Source: Pseudomonadota bacterium
GTDB taxonomy: Bacteria > Pseudomonadota > Alphaproteobacteria > Rhizobiales > Xanthobacteraceae
Direction of reading: 5' to 3'
Assembly: GCA_023414975.1 (NCBI GenBank)
Contig: JAEZMI010000424.1
Coordinates: forward strand, 1-14,308
DNA: 14,308 bases
In this document: positions 1-7,604 of the stretch, piece after piece
How the letters are laid out: each line of letters opens with the position of its first letter
Numbering within the stretch: the first letter of the stretch is position 1
The notes under the pieces: model-generated
What the model was told of the DNA's origin: nothing
Seen by the model: only the letters and a program-made list of their open reading frames with translations
The model's database searches: none
Program-made: the position numbers and the translations under genes

Positions 1-1582
1 AAAGCGTGCCGATGCAGCGCACCACCTCGCCATCGGTGCCCACCACCGGCCGGGCGCGCAGGTTGAACCACATGTAATGGCCGTCCTGCGCCCGCAGACG
101 GAAATCCTGGTCGATGCGGCCGCGACGCTGGTCGAGCAGCCCGTCGAGCGTCGCGCGGAAGCGGTCGCGGTCGGCGGGGTGGATGATGTCGAGCCAGCCC
201 GCCGCCTCGGTTTCCAGCGCGCCGTGCTTGAGGCCCAGCAGGTGCTCGGCCTCCGGGCTGACGTGGATGCGGTCGGTGTCCACATCCCAGTCCCAGACGA
301 TATCGCCGGAGCCCGCCACGGCCAGCGCCCGCCGCTCCAGTTCCTGCGCGCTGCCCGCGACCGAGCCGATGCCGGCGAAGGCGTGCTGCATCACGGTGAA
401 GCCGATGAGCATGACGATGAGGACGAGCCCGCCCAGCAGCGCCGGCGCCACGAGATCGTTGCCGATATGGCCGGAAACCGCCATGCCGGCCGTAAGCACC
501 CAGACCACCAACAGGAACAGGGTGGGGATGATGAGCACGGCGCGGTCATAGCGGTGCAGCGCAAGCCACAGCACGACCGAAAAGCCCATCAGCGAGACCA
601 CGAGGAGCGAGGGCCGGGCAATGCCGGCGGCGGCGGAGGGGTCGAGCAGCGCCAGGCCGACCAGCGCGGCGAGGAAGACCAGCCAGCCGGCGGTGATGTG
701 CGCATAGCGCACATGCCAGCGGTTGAGGTTGAGATAAGCGAAGAGGAACACCACCAGCGTCGCCGCCAGCATAGCCTCGCCGGCCGCGCGCCAGAATTGC
801 TGCGCCAGAGGCGAGATGCCGAACACCTTCGACCAGAAACCGAAATCAAGGCCGATATAGCCGAGCACCGCCCAGGCGAGCGCTGCGGCGGCCGGGAACA
901 TCGCGCTGCCCTTCACCACGAACAGGATGGTCAGGAAGAGCGCCAGCAGGCCGGCGATGCCGATGACGATGCCGTTATAGAGGGTGAAGGAGTTGACCTT
1001 GTCCTTATAGGCCTCGGGTTCCCACAGATAGAGCTGCGGCAGGCCGGAATCGGCGAGCTCCGCGACCAGCGTGACCGTTGTGCCGGGGTCGAGGGTGATG
1101 AGATAGACATCGGCGTCCGGCGCGCTCTGGCGCTCGGGGCGAAAGCCCTGGCTCGCCGTGATGTTGAGAATGCGGCGATTGCCGAGGTCGGGCCAGAACA
1201 CGCCGGAACCGACCATGCGGTAATGCGGCGCGACGATCAGCCGGTCCACCTGTTCGTCGGTGTTGTTGGCGAGGGCGAACACCGCCCATTTGCTGCCGTC
1301 CGGCCCCGGCACGACGGAGCGTACCTCGATGCGGCGGACGATGCCGTCGGAGCCCGGCACGGTCGAGACCTGGATGCGGTCATTGTCGCTGGTGTGCCGC
1401 TCGATAGCGGGGGCGAGATCGACCACCAGCGCGTCGAGACGGATCGCCACCGCCTCCAGCGCCATCGCGCCGGAGGTCGGGAGCGCGCTCGTCAGGACGA
1501 GCGCGACAAGGGCGAATGCCAGCGGCCCGAACACCCGCAGCGCGGCGGGGAGGGGCAGCGGGAACCGACGGTGGAAGGCCAA
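1..1582 (-). CDS. 7TM membrane sensor with PAS domain (7TMR-DISM type), C-terminus off the left edge
   Basis: Only the first 527 residues are present; the output domain lies beyond base 1. A basic N-terminus and hydrophobic stretch (about residues 15-40, ending SGAMA) look like a signal peptide. A soluble, probably periplasmic beta-rich domain follows (about 45-195, containing FALANNTDEQVDRLIVAP), matching the extracellular module of 7TMR-DISM receptors. Seven hydrophobic helices follow at about 201-223, 228-246, 268-284, 296-313, 322-342, 348-369 and 377-399. A PAS_3-like fold spans about 415-527 (DIVWDWDVDTDRIHVS, IIHPADRDRF, DFRLRAQDGHYMWFN). In this family such proteins pass a periplasmic signal to a GGDEF/EAL or histidine kinase module; in Hyphomicrobiales I would expect GGDEF/EAL, but that is inference. 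The start is TTG at 1582, with AGAGG seven bases upstream; I found no ATG or GTG in frame nearby. It is 276 bp downstream of the Sel1 gene on the same strand. Confidence 0.8.
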   Translation of the reverse strand, partial: MAFHRRFPLPLPAALRVFGPLAFALVALVLTSALPTSGAMALEAVAIRLDALVVDLAPAIERHTSDNDRIQVSTVPGSDGIVRRIEVRSVVPGPDGSKWAVFALANNTDEQVDRLIVAPHYRMVGSGVFWPDLGNRRILNITASQGFRPERQSAPDADVYLITLDPGTTVTLVAELADSGLPQLYLWEPEAYKDKVNSFTLYNGIVIGIAGLLALFLTILFVVKGSAMFPAAAALAWAVLGYIGLDFGFWSKVFGISPLAQQFWRAAGEAMLAATLVVFLFAYLNLNRWHVRYAHITAGWLVFLAALVGLALLDPSAAAGIARPSLLVVSLMGFSVVLWLALHRYDRAVLIIPTLFLLVVWVLTAGMAVSGHIGNDLVAPALLGGLVLIVMLIGFTVMQHAFAGIGSVAGSAQELERRALAVAGSGDIVWDWDVDTDRIHVSPEAEHLLGLKHGALETEAAGWLDIIHPADRDRFRATLDGLLDQRRGRIDQDFRLRAQDGHYMWFNLRARPVVGTDGEVVRCIGTL

Positions 1583-1858
1583 ACGGGTACCTCTGATTCT
1601 GGCGTCAGCCGTGCCGACGGGCCCGACGACATCCGCATGGAAGTCCGTTCGCCGCCCGCTCCCGCGTGGCGACGCACCACGATGAGTAGCGGCGCCGGGC
1701 GGCGGGGGCAAGGCATGCGGGTCGCCGGACCACTGCCAATCGCCGGCGGGCGTGAGCGGGGGTTTCCGTGCGGTGGCGGCGTGGGGCACCATCATCCGCA
1801 ATCATGAAGCATTTGCGGCGCGTCCGCCCCTTGTACGCCAGGGCTCCGGTTGACGGCG
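1583..1858. other. Spacer between the Sel1 gene and the PAS sensor gene
   Basis: No convincing gene. The spacer is GC-rich throughout. I could not find a promoter with good matches at both hexamers on the minus strand; the best pairing (TTGCCC, 17 bases, TACTCA) is weak in the -10. A short GCCC/GGGC hairpin just after the Sel1 stop has no T-run, so it is not a typical intrinsic terminator. The AGAGG ribosome-binding site of the sensor gene lies at its left end. Confidence 0.4.
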
Positions 1859-3046
1859 TCACGGCGCGGGTGTCCCAGGCGCGGGTGTCCCGGGGGTGGC
1901 CGGTGGGGAGGCGTCGCGGGGCGGGTTGACGCCCGCGAGGGCGGCGGGCTGCGTACCCGTTGCCTGCCACGCCTTCAGCCGCGCATCGACATCCGCCCGT
2001 TCCTGCGGCGTCAGGCTGTCCACCAGCTTGTCCAGCATGGGGTCGTCGAGCTTCTGGCCCTTGGCGGTGAGATGCCAGGCCGCGGCGGCGATCTTGTCCT
2101 GCGGCACGCCGCGCCCGGCGGAGAGAATGCGCGCGTACCGATTCTGCGCGATCGGGTTGCCGGCCAGCGCAGCCTTGCGGAACAGGGCCGCCGCGCGCTC
2201 CTCATTCTTCGGAACGCCCGTTCCGTTAAACAGGAGAATGGCGAGTTCGGTCGTCGCCACCGCATTTCCGAGCTCATCGGCGCGGGCGAGGAGACGGGCG
2301 GACTCACGGGGGTCCTTGGGCACGCCATTACCGTCGCGGTAGAGCGTCGCCAGCGCGTAAACCGCGTCGGGCTGGTCAAGATCGGCGGCGCGCCGGAACC
2401 ATTCGGCAGCCTCGGCGGGCTCGCGCGGCGCGAGCGCGCCCTGCAGATAGATAAGCCCGAGATTGTAGGCGGCGGCGGAGTTGCCCTTGGCAGCAGCCTG
2501 GCGGAGCAGGTCGACACCGTCATCCTTCTGGTCGGGCACTCCCGAGATCAGCTTCATAGAGCCGAGCGTGAAGAGCGCGTCAGCGTTCCCCTTGGCGGCG
2601 GCGGCCTCGAACCATTTCTGGGCCGCCTCCTTGTCCTGCGGCACGCCATAGCCTTGCGACAGGATTTCGCCGGCCAGCACCATGGCGACGGGGTCGCCCT
2701 GCTTGGTGGCCCGCTGCACGGCGAGATCGAGCGCGGTGCGGTAGCGCCCGCGCTGGAACGCGGCATAGGCCGGATCGGGCTTCGCGGCGCTTTTGGCCTG
2801 TGTGGACTTGGGCTTGTCCAGCTTCAGGGTCGGCGCCGCCTTGGCGGGAGTGGCGCCCGTGCCCGGCGGTACCACATCGACACCCGGCAGGCCTTGACCG
2901 GCTGGCGGGTTGTTGACCGGCAACTGGATCTGTTCCTGCTGGGCCCGTGCCAGAGCGGGCATGCCGGCCGCGAGGGCGACGAGAAGCGTCACAGCGAGCG
3001 GGTGGCGGGGCAAGCGGGCCGGCAGATGGCGGATCGAGCGTCGCAT
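1859..3046 (-). CDS. Exported Sel1-like repeat (SLR/TPR) protein
   Basis: 395 residues. The N-terminus has arginines, a hydrophobic core (about 17-33) and an ALARA-QQ cleavage site near residue 35, so it is probably periplasmic or secreted. A Pro/Ala/Lys-rich linker (about 36-90) is followed by six Sel1 repeats at roughly 118-153, 154-188, 189-224, 225-260, 261-296 and 297-332, recognised by G-x-GVP-x-D/N and A-x-x-WF-x-x-AA patterns (for example YGVPQDKEAAQKWFEAAA). The tail is Pro/Thr-rich (PATPGTPAPGTPAP). Sel1 repeats form alpha-alpha solenoids that bind proteins; the partner cannot be told from sequence. The ATG at 3046 shares its A with the TGA stop of the ThiE-like gene, which points to translational coupling. 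A TTG one codon earlier is possible, but ATG with GGAG ten bases upstream is the better choice. Confidence 0.85.
   Translation of the reverse strand: MRRSIRHLPARLPRHPLAVTLLVALAAGMPALARAQQEQIQLPVNNPPAGQGLPGVDVVPPGTGATPAKAAPTLKLDKPKSTQAKSAAKPDPAYAAFQRGRYRTALDLAVQRATKQGDPVAMVLAGEILSQGYGVPQDKEAAQKWFEAAAAKGNADALFTLGSMKLISGVPDQKDDGVDLLRQAAAKGNSAAAYNLGLIYLQGALAPREPAEAAEWFRRAADLDQPDAVYALATLYRDGNGVPKDPRESARLLARADELGNAVATTELAILLFNGTGVPKNEERAAALFRKAALAGNPIAQNRYARILSAGRGVPQDKIAAAAWHLTAKGQKLDDPMLDKLVDSLTPQERADVDARLKAWQATGTQPAALAGVNPPRDASPPATPGTPAPGTPAP
1863..1891. repeat. Two-copy 15-bp tandem repeat in the Sel1 gene 3' end
   Basis: The unit GGCGCGGGTGTCCCA begins at 1863 and recurs, less its last base, at 1878. 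On the coding strand it encodes two copies of a five-residue Pro-Gly-Thr-Pro-Ala unit at the very C-terminus, so length change by whole units would keep the frame. Confidence 0.7.
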
Positions 3047-3684
3047 CAAAGGGCGGCTCCGGCCAAGGCCTCGGCGAGCGCCGCCTTCTCGCCTAGCAGC
3101 GTGTGCTCGATGGCGATGAAGTCGGCATTCGCGGCCACGAGGGCGCGCACCTCCTCAAGCGAACCGGCATAGCCCACGCAGGGCGGCTCGAAGAGCTGGA
3201 CCCACCAGTCGGTGCGCTCCAGTGTCGTTTCGAAGGAAGGGCGGCGCCCGCCCGCGTCCGGCTCGCCGAACATCACATAATCGGCACCGGCCTCGGCGGC
3301 GGTCATTGCGTCGTGCTTGGTGCGCAGCCCGCCCGCGCCGGCGATGCCGTGAGGCCGCAGCGCCGCCAGGGCCCCTTTCAGCGCGACCGGCCCGTCGAGA
3401 TGCGCGCCATCGGCGCCCAGGGCTGCCGCCAGCGCGGTGTTGCCCTCGATCAGGCAGGCGGCGTCGATGGCATGGGCCGCGCCCACGAGCGGCCGCAGAC
3501 GGTCCGACGGCTTGTCGCCCGTGCCTGGCTCAGGCCGGAGCAGAACGGCCGCGATGTCGAGGCTCTCGCCGGCGCTGCGCAGGGTCTCGGCCACCCCGGC
3601 ATCGCCGGGATCGGCAACCAGCACATACAGCCGTGGAAGAAGAGGGGCGGGGTCTTGGGAGGGTCGAGCCATGAGATCAGCCAT
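3046..3684 (-). CDS. ThiE/TenI-fold protein, probably diverged from thiamine phosphate synthase
   Basis: 212 residues from the ATG at 3684. Alternatives are ATG at 3672 or TTG at 3717; none has a good ribosome-binding site. The TIM-barrel layout of ThiE/TenI is visible: PRLYVLV as strand 1, AAVLLRPE where ThiE has its Q-x-R-x-K motif, LGADGAHLDG for A-DG-x-HLGQ, and HDAMTAAEAGADYVMFGEP for the later phosphate-binding strands. Key ThiE residues are changed: Q and K of Q-x-R-x-K are Leu and Glu, the N-D metal pair is Glu-Gly, and the C-terminal T-x-T-K element is not seen. It is therefore likely not a working thiamine phosphate synthase, although databases will probably name it thiE. No other thi gene and no TPP riboswitch sequence lies nearby. 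It is the first gene of a two-gene unit with the Sel1 gene. Confidence 0.75.
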   Translation of the reverse strand: MADLMARPSQDPAPLLPRLYVLVADPGDAGVAETLRSAGESLDIAAVLLRPEPGTGDKPSDRLRPLVGAAHAIDAACLIEGNTALAAALGADGAHLDGPVALKGALAALRPHGIAGAGGLRTKHDAMTAAEAGADYVMFGEPDAGGRRPSFETTLERTDWWVQLFEPPCVGYAGSLEEVRALVAANADFIAIEHTLLGEKAALAEALAGAAL

Positions 3685-3961
3685 GTTGCAGGATGGCGGC
3701 GAAAGCGCGGCATTCAACGCCTGTCTAAAGCCCTTCGGGACGCAACGGAATCGTCCAGCGCATAAAATCGACGCGGTCCGGCGAAATGGCAGCGATTGCC
3801 GGACGGCGTTTAACGCATTCTTCGCTCTAATGGCGGCTCGCGAGGCTGTGCGCGCGGGCCGGCTTCACCGGGAGCCGCGCCTAATGGTACAGCTTTGTGG
3901 CGCAGGCCGGCGCACGCGCACAGGTCCGCTCGCTGCCGTGCCAGAAAATCTGAGGGGAAAC
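3685..3961. promoter_or_regulatory. Divergent intergenic region with a 7-bp inverted repeat
   Basis: This spacer should hold the promoters of both the ThiE-like gene (minus) and the large exported protein gene (plus). It is noticeably less GC-rich around 3720-3840 (TAAAG, ATAAAATCG, TTTAACGC, CTCTAATGG) than the flanking genes, as expected for a promoter region, but I could not pair clear -35 and -10 boxes. A perfect inverted repeat GTCCGGC/GCCGGAC (3776-3782 and 3798-3804, 15-base loop) could be an operator or an RNA hairpin. The only confident signal is GAGGGG just before the ATG at 3962. Confidence 0.4.
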
Positions 3962-6463
3962 ATGCCCAGTCGCCACGCCTGCATCGCTCTCCTGCTCGCC
4001 GCGAGCGCTCTCTCCGCCGTGCCCGCCATGGCCCAGCAGCCGGCCGGGCAGGCGACCGCTCAGCCCGCCGCCCAGAGCTCCGCCGTTCCCGCGAGTTTGG
4101 CCTGGCCGCGCAGCTTCGACCTCGGCGACCAGATGATCCAGATCTATCAGCCGCTGGTCGAGCAGTTCGACGGCAACCAGCTCTCCGGCCGGGCCGCCGT
4201 GGCCATCGGGCCGAAGACGGGCACGCCGACCTATGGCATCGCTCACTTCTCCGCCCATGTGACCATCGACAAGCCCGCCCGGCTGGCGCAGCTCAGCAAC
4301 ATCGCCATCACCAAGGTCGACGTGCCGACCGATCCGTCGCAGGACGTGACCCTGATGAGCGCGCTGCAGGCTCATCTGCCGACGCAGGGCATGACGGTCG
4401 CTCTCGACAATCTGCTCACCAGCTATGCCGCCTCAAAGGAGATCACCAAGGACATGACGCAGCCGGTGGAGAACACGCCGCCGCGTGTCATCTTCGCCGA
4501 CAAGCCGACCATTCTCGTTCTGGTGGCGGGTGAACCCGTGCTGCGTCCTGTGGACGGGGCGGCCGGGTTTCAGCGGGTGATCAACACCCATCCGCTCATC
4601 CTCGTCGACGGCAGCGGGACGTTCCACCTGCAGGCAGCCGGCGCCTGGTACATCGCCAACGGCATCGAAGGGCCGTGGACGCTCGACGCCAAGCCGAATC
4701 CGTCCGTGCAGGCCGCGGGAAGCATGGCCAATTATGCCGAGGCGGCGGAAACGCTGTTGCCGGCGAACGGCCAGCCGCCGAAGGTGCCGCCGGCGATCAT
4801 CGTCTCCACCAAGCCCGCCGAGCTTGTCATCACCGAAGGCGCGCCGCAGATGGTGCCGGTGAGCGGCACGGCGCTGCTGCGCGTGGGCAATGCGGATCAT
4901 GCCATCATCCTCGACCCGGCCAGCAACCAGTACTACATCCTGATTTCCGGCCGCTGGTTCCGCGCGGCGGGCCTGTCGGGTCCGTGGAGCTTTGTCCCCG
5001 GCACCAGCCTTCCGGCGGATTTCAAGAAGATCGCGCCGACCGATCCCGCCGCCAATGCGCTGGTGGCCGTGCCCGGCACGCCGCAGGCCAAGGAGGCGGC
5101 AATCGCCGCCACCATTCCGCAGACGGCGACCATTGCGCGAAACACCCAGCTCACCGTCCAGTATGACGGCGGCGCACCGCGCTTCGTGCCGATCAAGGGT
5201 ACGAGCCTGTCCTACGCGGAGAACACCCGCACGCCCGTCATCATGGTGGATCCGACACGCTATTACGCGCTTTTCAAGGGCGCCTGGTTCGTTGCCGGCG
5301 CGCCCGCTGGTCCCTGGTTCGTCACCGCGACCGTACCCGCGGCGATCTACACCATCCCGGCCTCCTCGCCGCTGCATTACGTGACCTATGTGAAGATCTA
5401 TGCCGCGACGCCCGACGTCGTGACGGTGGGCTATACGCCGGGCTATCTCGGTGTCGTGCTGGCGCCGGATGGCACGGTTGTCTACGGCACGGGCTATGAT
5501 TGCGTCGGCTATGTCGGCACCTTCTGGTATGGCTGCCCGGCGACCTATGGCTATAACGCCGCCTTCGCCTGGACGAGCGGTTTCGCCTTCGGCTTCGCGG
5601 CGGGCTATCCTTGGGGAGCCTGGGGCCCGGCGTGGGGCCCTTATTGGGGGCCCGGCCCGTGGGGCGGACCCTGGGCCGGCGTGAACGTCAACCAGACCAA
5701 CATCTATGGCCAGTGGGGCAGCAGCGCCACGATCACGCATGCCTATGGGTACAACCCGTGGACCGGTCGCGACTACGCCTATAACGGCATGAGCGGCCTC
5801 GGCGCCAACGGCACTGCCTTCCAGGGTCGCTCCGCTGCGGCCTTCAACCCGTGGACCGGCAATTATGCGGCCGGCCGCGAAGGTTCGTTCTTCAACCCGA
5901 ACACCGGGGAGATGGGCGCAGCGCGCGGCGGCGTGGTCGGCAATGTCGACAGCGGCAATTTCGCCGCCGGCCGGCAGTCCGCCGCCTACAACTCCATGAG
6001 CGGCCTCGGCCACGTCTCCGAGAGCGGGGTCGCGGTCAATAACGGGCAGGTCAGCGCCGAGAGCCGCGGCGTCGCCGGCAATACCAAGACCGGCAACGCG
6101 GTGGCCTGGAACAACGGCAATATCTACACCGACCATGACGGCAGCATTCACCAGTATGACCCGTCGACCGGCTGGCAGAACCACACCGCCGGCGGTTGGC
6201 AGTCGGACATCGACCAGTCGCAGATCGACCGGCTGAACCAGCAGCGCAGCTTCCAGGAGTTCGGCAATGACCGGGTGGACAGCATCGCCCGCGCCGGCGG
6301 CTTTGAGGGGGCCGGCGGTGATTTCGGTCGCTATGGCGGCGGTGACCCCGGCGGATTCCGCGGCGGTGGCGGTGACTTCGGAGGGTTCCATGGCGGCGGC
6401 GGCGATTTTGGCGGCGGCTTCCGCGGAGGCTTTGGCGGCGGGTTCGGCGGCTTCCGCCGGTAA
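3962..6463 (+). CDS. Large exported repeat protein of unknown function with Gly-rich tail
   Basis: 833 residues. The ATG at 3962 has a strong GAGGGG ribosome-binding site and is followed at once by a signal peptide (PSRHACIALLLAASALSAVPAMA-QQ). The open frame extends further upstream, but that part overlaps the opposite gene and lacks these signals. After an N-terminal domain (about 30-170), a unit of about 66 residues occurs three times (about 175-241, 279-345, 391-458), each with a strand pair, a hydrophobic D-P/D-G turn and an ending W-Y/F-x-A-x-G-x-x-GPW. A Trp/Gly/Pro/Tyr-rich stretch (about 551-575), further NPWTG/NPNTG-type repeats (about 597-733) and a Gly/Phe/Asp tail (about 779-833, ending GGFGGFRR) follow. 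Similar proteins are sometimes annotated as carbohydrate-binding family V/XII or autotransporter-like; I see no beta-barrel, so I leave the role open. It is probably periplasmic or surface-associated and stands alone between a divergent and a convergent gene. Confidence 0.85.
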   Translation: MPSRHACIALLLAASALSAVPAMAQQPAGQATAQPAAQSSAVPASLAWPRSFDLGDQMIQIYQPLVEQFDGNQLSGRAAVAIGPKTGTPTYGIAHFSAHVTIDKPARLAQLSNIAITKVDVPTDPSQDVTLMSALQAHLPTQGMTVALDNLLTSYAASKEITKDMTQPVENTPPRVIFADKPTILVLVAGEPVLRPVDGAAGFQRVINTHPLILVDGSGTFHLQAAGAWYIANGIEGPWTLDAKPNPSVQAAGSMANYAEAAETLLPANGQPPKVPPAIIVSTKPAELVITEGAPQMVPVSGTALLRVGNADHAIILDPASNQYYILISGRWFRAAGLSGPWSFVPGTSLPADFKKIAPTDPAANALVAVPGTPQAKEAAIAATIPQTATIARNTQLTVQYDGGAPRFVPIKGTSLSYAENTRTPVIMVDPTRYYALFKGAWFVAGAPAGPWFVTATVPAAIYTIPASSPLHYVTYVKIYAATPDVVTVGYTPGYLGVVLAPDGTVVYGTGYDCVGYVGTFWYGCPATYGYNAAFAWTSGFAFGFAAGYPWGAWGPAWGPYWGPGPWGGPWAGVNVNQTNIYGQWGSSATITHAYGYNPWTGRDYAYNGMSGLGANGTAFQGRSAAAFNPWTGNYAAGREGSFFNPNTGEMGAARGGVVGNVDSGNFAAGRQSAAYNSMSGLGHVSESGVAVNNGQVSAESRGVAGNTKTGNAVAWNNGNIYTDHDGSIHQYDPSTGWQNHTAGGWQSDIDQSQIDRLNQQRSFQEFGNDRVDSIARAGGFEGAGGDFGRYGGGDPGGFRGGGGDFGGFHGGGGDFGGGFRGGFGGGFGGFRR

Positions 6464-6488
6464 ACCCTCCATCGTCCGGTGAAACAAA

Positions 6489-6512
6489 AACGCCGCCCCT
6501 CGGGGCGGCGTT
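6489..6512. terminator. Bidirectional intrinsic terminator between convergent genes
   Basis: A perfect 11-bp inverted repeat (AACGCCGCCCC / GGGGCGGCGTT) with almost no loop beyond TC. On the minus strand it is followed by TTTTTGTTT, an excellent U-tract for ending the tkt-gap-pgk-fba transcript, 32 bases past the fba stop. On the plus strand the tail is TTCTCGTTT, weaker but usable for the gene ending at 6463. Confidence 0.9.
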
Positions 6513-6543
6513 CTCGTTTGCAGATCGCGGCGAAGCCGGTGGC

Positions 6544-7569
6544 TCAGGCCGCCTTCTTCTGCTCGATTTCCGGCGTCCACTGACCGAGCGCGGCGAGATA
6601 GTTCATCTTCGCCCGGTGGGTGAAGGCGGCCTGGCCGGCGGCGATGTTCTCGGCCTTGCCGGACCACGCCTTCTGCGGCGCGGCCTGCAGGGCGCGGCCA
6701 TAGGAGAAGGTGAGGTTCCACGGCAGCCCGCCGCCACGGATCATGGCATCGAGATGGGCGGTGGCTTCCTCATCCGACTGCCCGCCCGACAGGAAGGCGA
6801 TGCTCGGAATCGCGGTCGGCACGCAGTTCTTGAGGCAGCGCACGGTCTTTTCCGCCACTTCCTCGACCGAAGCCTGCTTGGGCGACTTCTTGCCGGCGAT
6901 GACCATGTTCGGCTTCAGCACGGTGCCTTCGAGCTTCACGCGGCCATAGAAAAGCTGCTGGAACACTTCCTTCAGCACCCACTCCGTGACCTCGTAGCAG
7001 CGGTCGATGTCGTGATCGCCGTCCATGAGAACTTCCGGCTCGACGATCGGCACGATGCCGGCCGCCTGCGCGAGCGCCGCGTAGCGGGCGAGCGCCTGGG
7101 CGTTGGCGAGGATGGAGGTGTAGCTCGGGATGTGCGGCCCGATATCGATCACCGCGCGCCACTTCGCAAAGCGGGCGCCGAGATCGTAATACTCCTTGAA
7201 CCGCTCGCCGAGGCCGTCGAGGCCCTCGGTGATGCTCTCACCCGGGCAGCCCGGCTGCGGGCGCGCGCCGGCGTCGACCTTGATGCCGGGGATCGAGCCG
7301 GCCTTCTCGATCAGTTCGACCAGCGGGGTGCCATCCGCCGCCTTCTGGCGGATCGTCTCGTCGAACAGGATGACGCCGGAGATGTACTTCGTCATCGCCT
7401 CGTCGGACCGGAACAGCATCTCGCGATAGTCGCGACGGTTCTCAAAGGTCGATTCGACCCCGATGGCGTCGAAACGCTTCTTGATGGTGCTCGAGCTCTC
7501 GTCGGCCGCAAGGATGCCCTTGCCGCCGGCTGCCAATTTATACGCGACCTCTTCGAGGCTTGCCGTCAT
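6544..7569 (-). CDS. fba: Class I fructose-bisphosphate aldolase
   Basis: 341 residues, the normal length for a class I (Schiff-base) aldolase. It cleaves fructose 1,6-bisphosphate to dihydroxyacetone phosphate and glyceraldehyde 3-phosphate, or runs in reverse, in the cytoplasm without a metal. Seen in the sequence: GILAADESSSTIKKRF (residues 18-33; D23 equals Asp33 of the muscle enzyme), FAKWRAV (K136), VEPEV (E177 and E179), and LEGTVLKPNMV with the Schiff-base lysine at K219, then SGGQSDEEAT (261-270). The ATG at 7569 has GGGAGAG four bases upstream; an open frame continues back to 7800 but that part is only pgk and spacer sequence. Last gene of the tkt-gap-pgk-fba run and just before a strong terminator. 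The use of class I rather than metal-dependent class II aldolase fits a general glycolysis/gluconeogenesis operon more than a dedicated cbb operon (inference). Confidence 0.97.
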   Translation of the reverse strand: MTASLEEVAYKLAAGGKGILAADESSSTIKKRFDAIGVESTFENRRDYREMLFRSDEAMTKYISGVILFDETIRQKAADGTPLVELIEKAGSIPGIKVDAGARPQPGCPGESITEGLDGLGERFKEYYDLGARFAKWRAVIDIGPHIPSYTSILANAQALARYAALAQAAGIVPIVEPEVLMDGDHDIDRCYEVTEWVLKEVFQQLFYGRVKLEGTVLKPNMVIAGKKSPKQASVEEVAEKTVRCLKNCVPTAIPSIAFLSGGQSDEEATAHLDAMIRGGGLPWNLTFSYGRALQAAPQKAWSGKAENIAAGQAAFTHRAKMNYLAALGQWTPEIEQKKAA

Positions 7570-7604
7570 CTTTCTCTCCCGCGCGAAATAGATGAACCCG
7601 GCCC

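Noticed and set aside
77..1807. Long plus-strand open frame opposite the sensor gene
   Set aside because: Its translation is low-complexity Arg/Glu/Asp/His-rich text typical of an antisense shadow in GC-rich DNA; the minus strand encodes a signal peptide, seven helices and a PAS domain in order.
3437..3961. N-terminal extension of the exported repeat protein
   Set aside because: The frame is open back to 3437, but the part before 3962 overlaps the ThiE-like gene, and GAGGGG plus a clean signal peptide place the start at 3962.
3685..3961. TPP riboswitch before the ThiE-like gene
   Set aside because: No CTGAGA-type thi-box core is present on the minus strand upstream of the gene.
4433..6721. 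Long minus-strand open frame opposite the exported repeat protein
   Set aside because: Composition is that of an antisense shadow; the plus strand has a ribosome-binding site, signal peptide and internal protein repeats. It also runs through the terminator and into fba in another frame.
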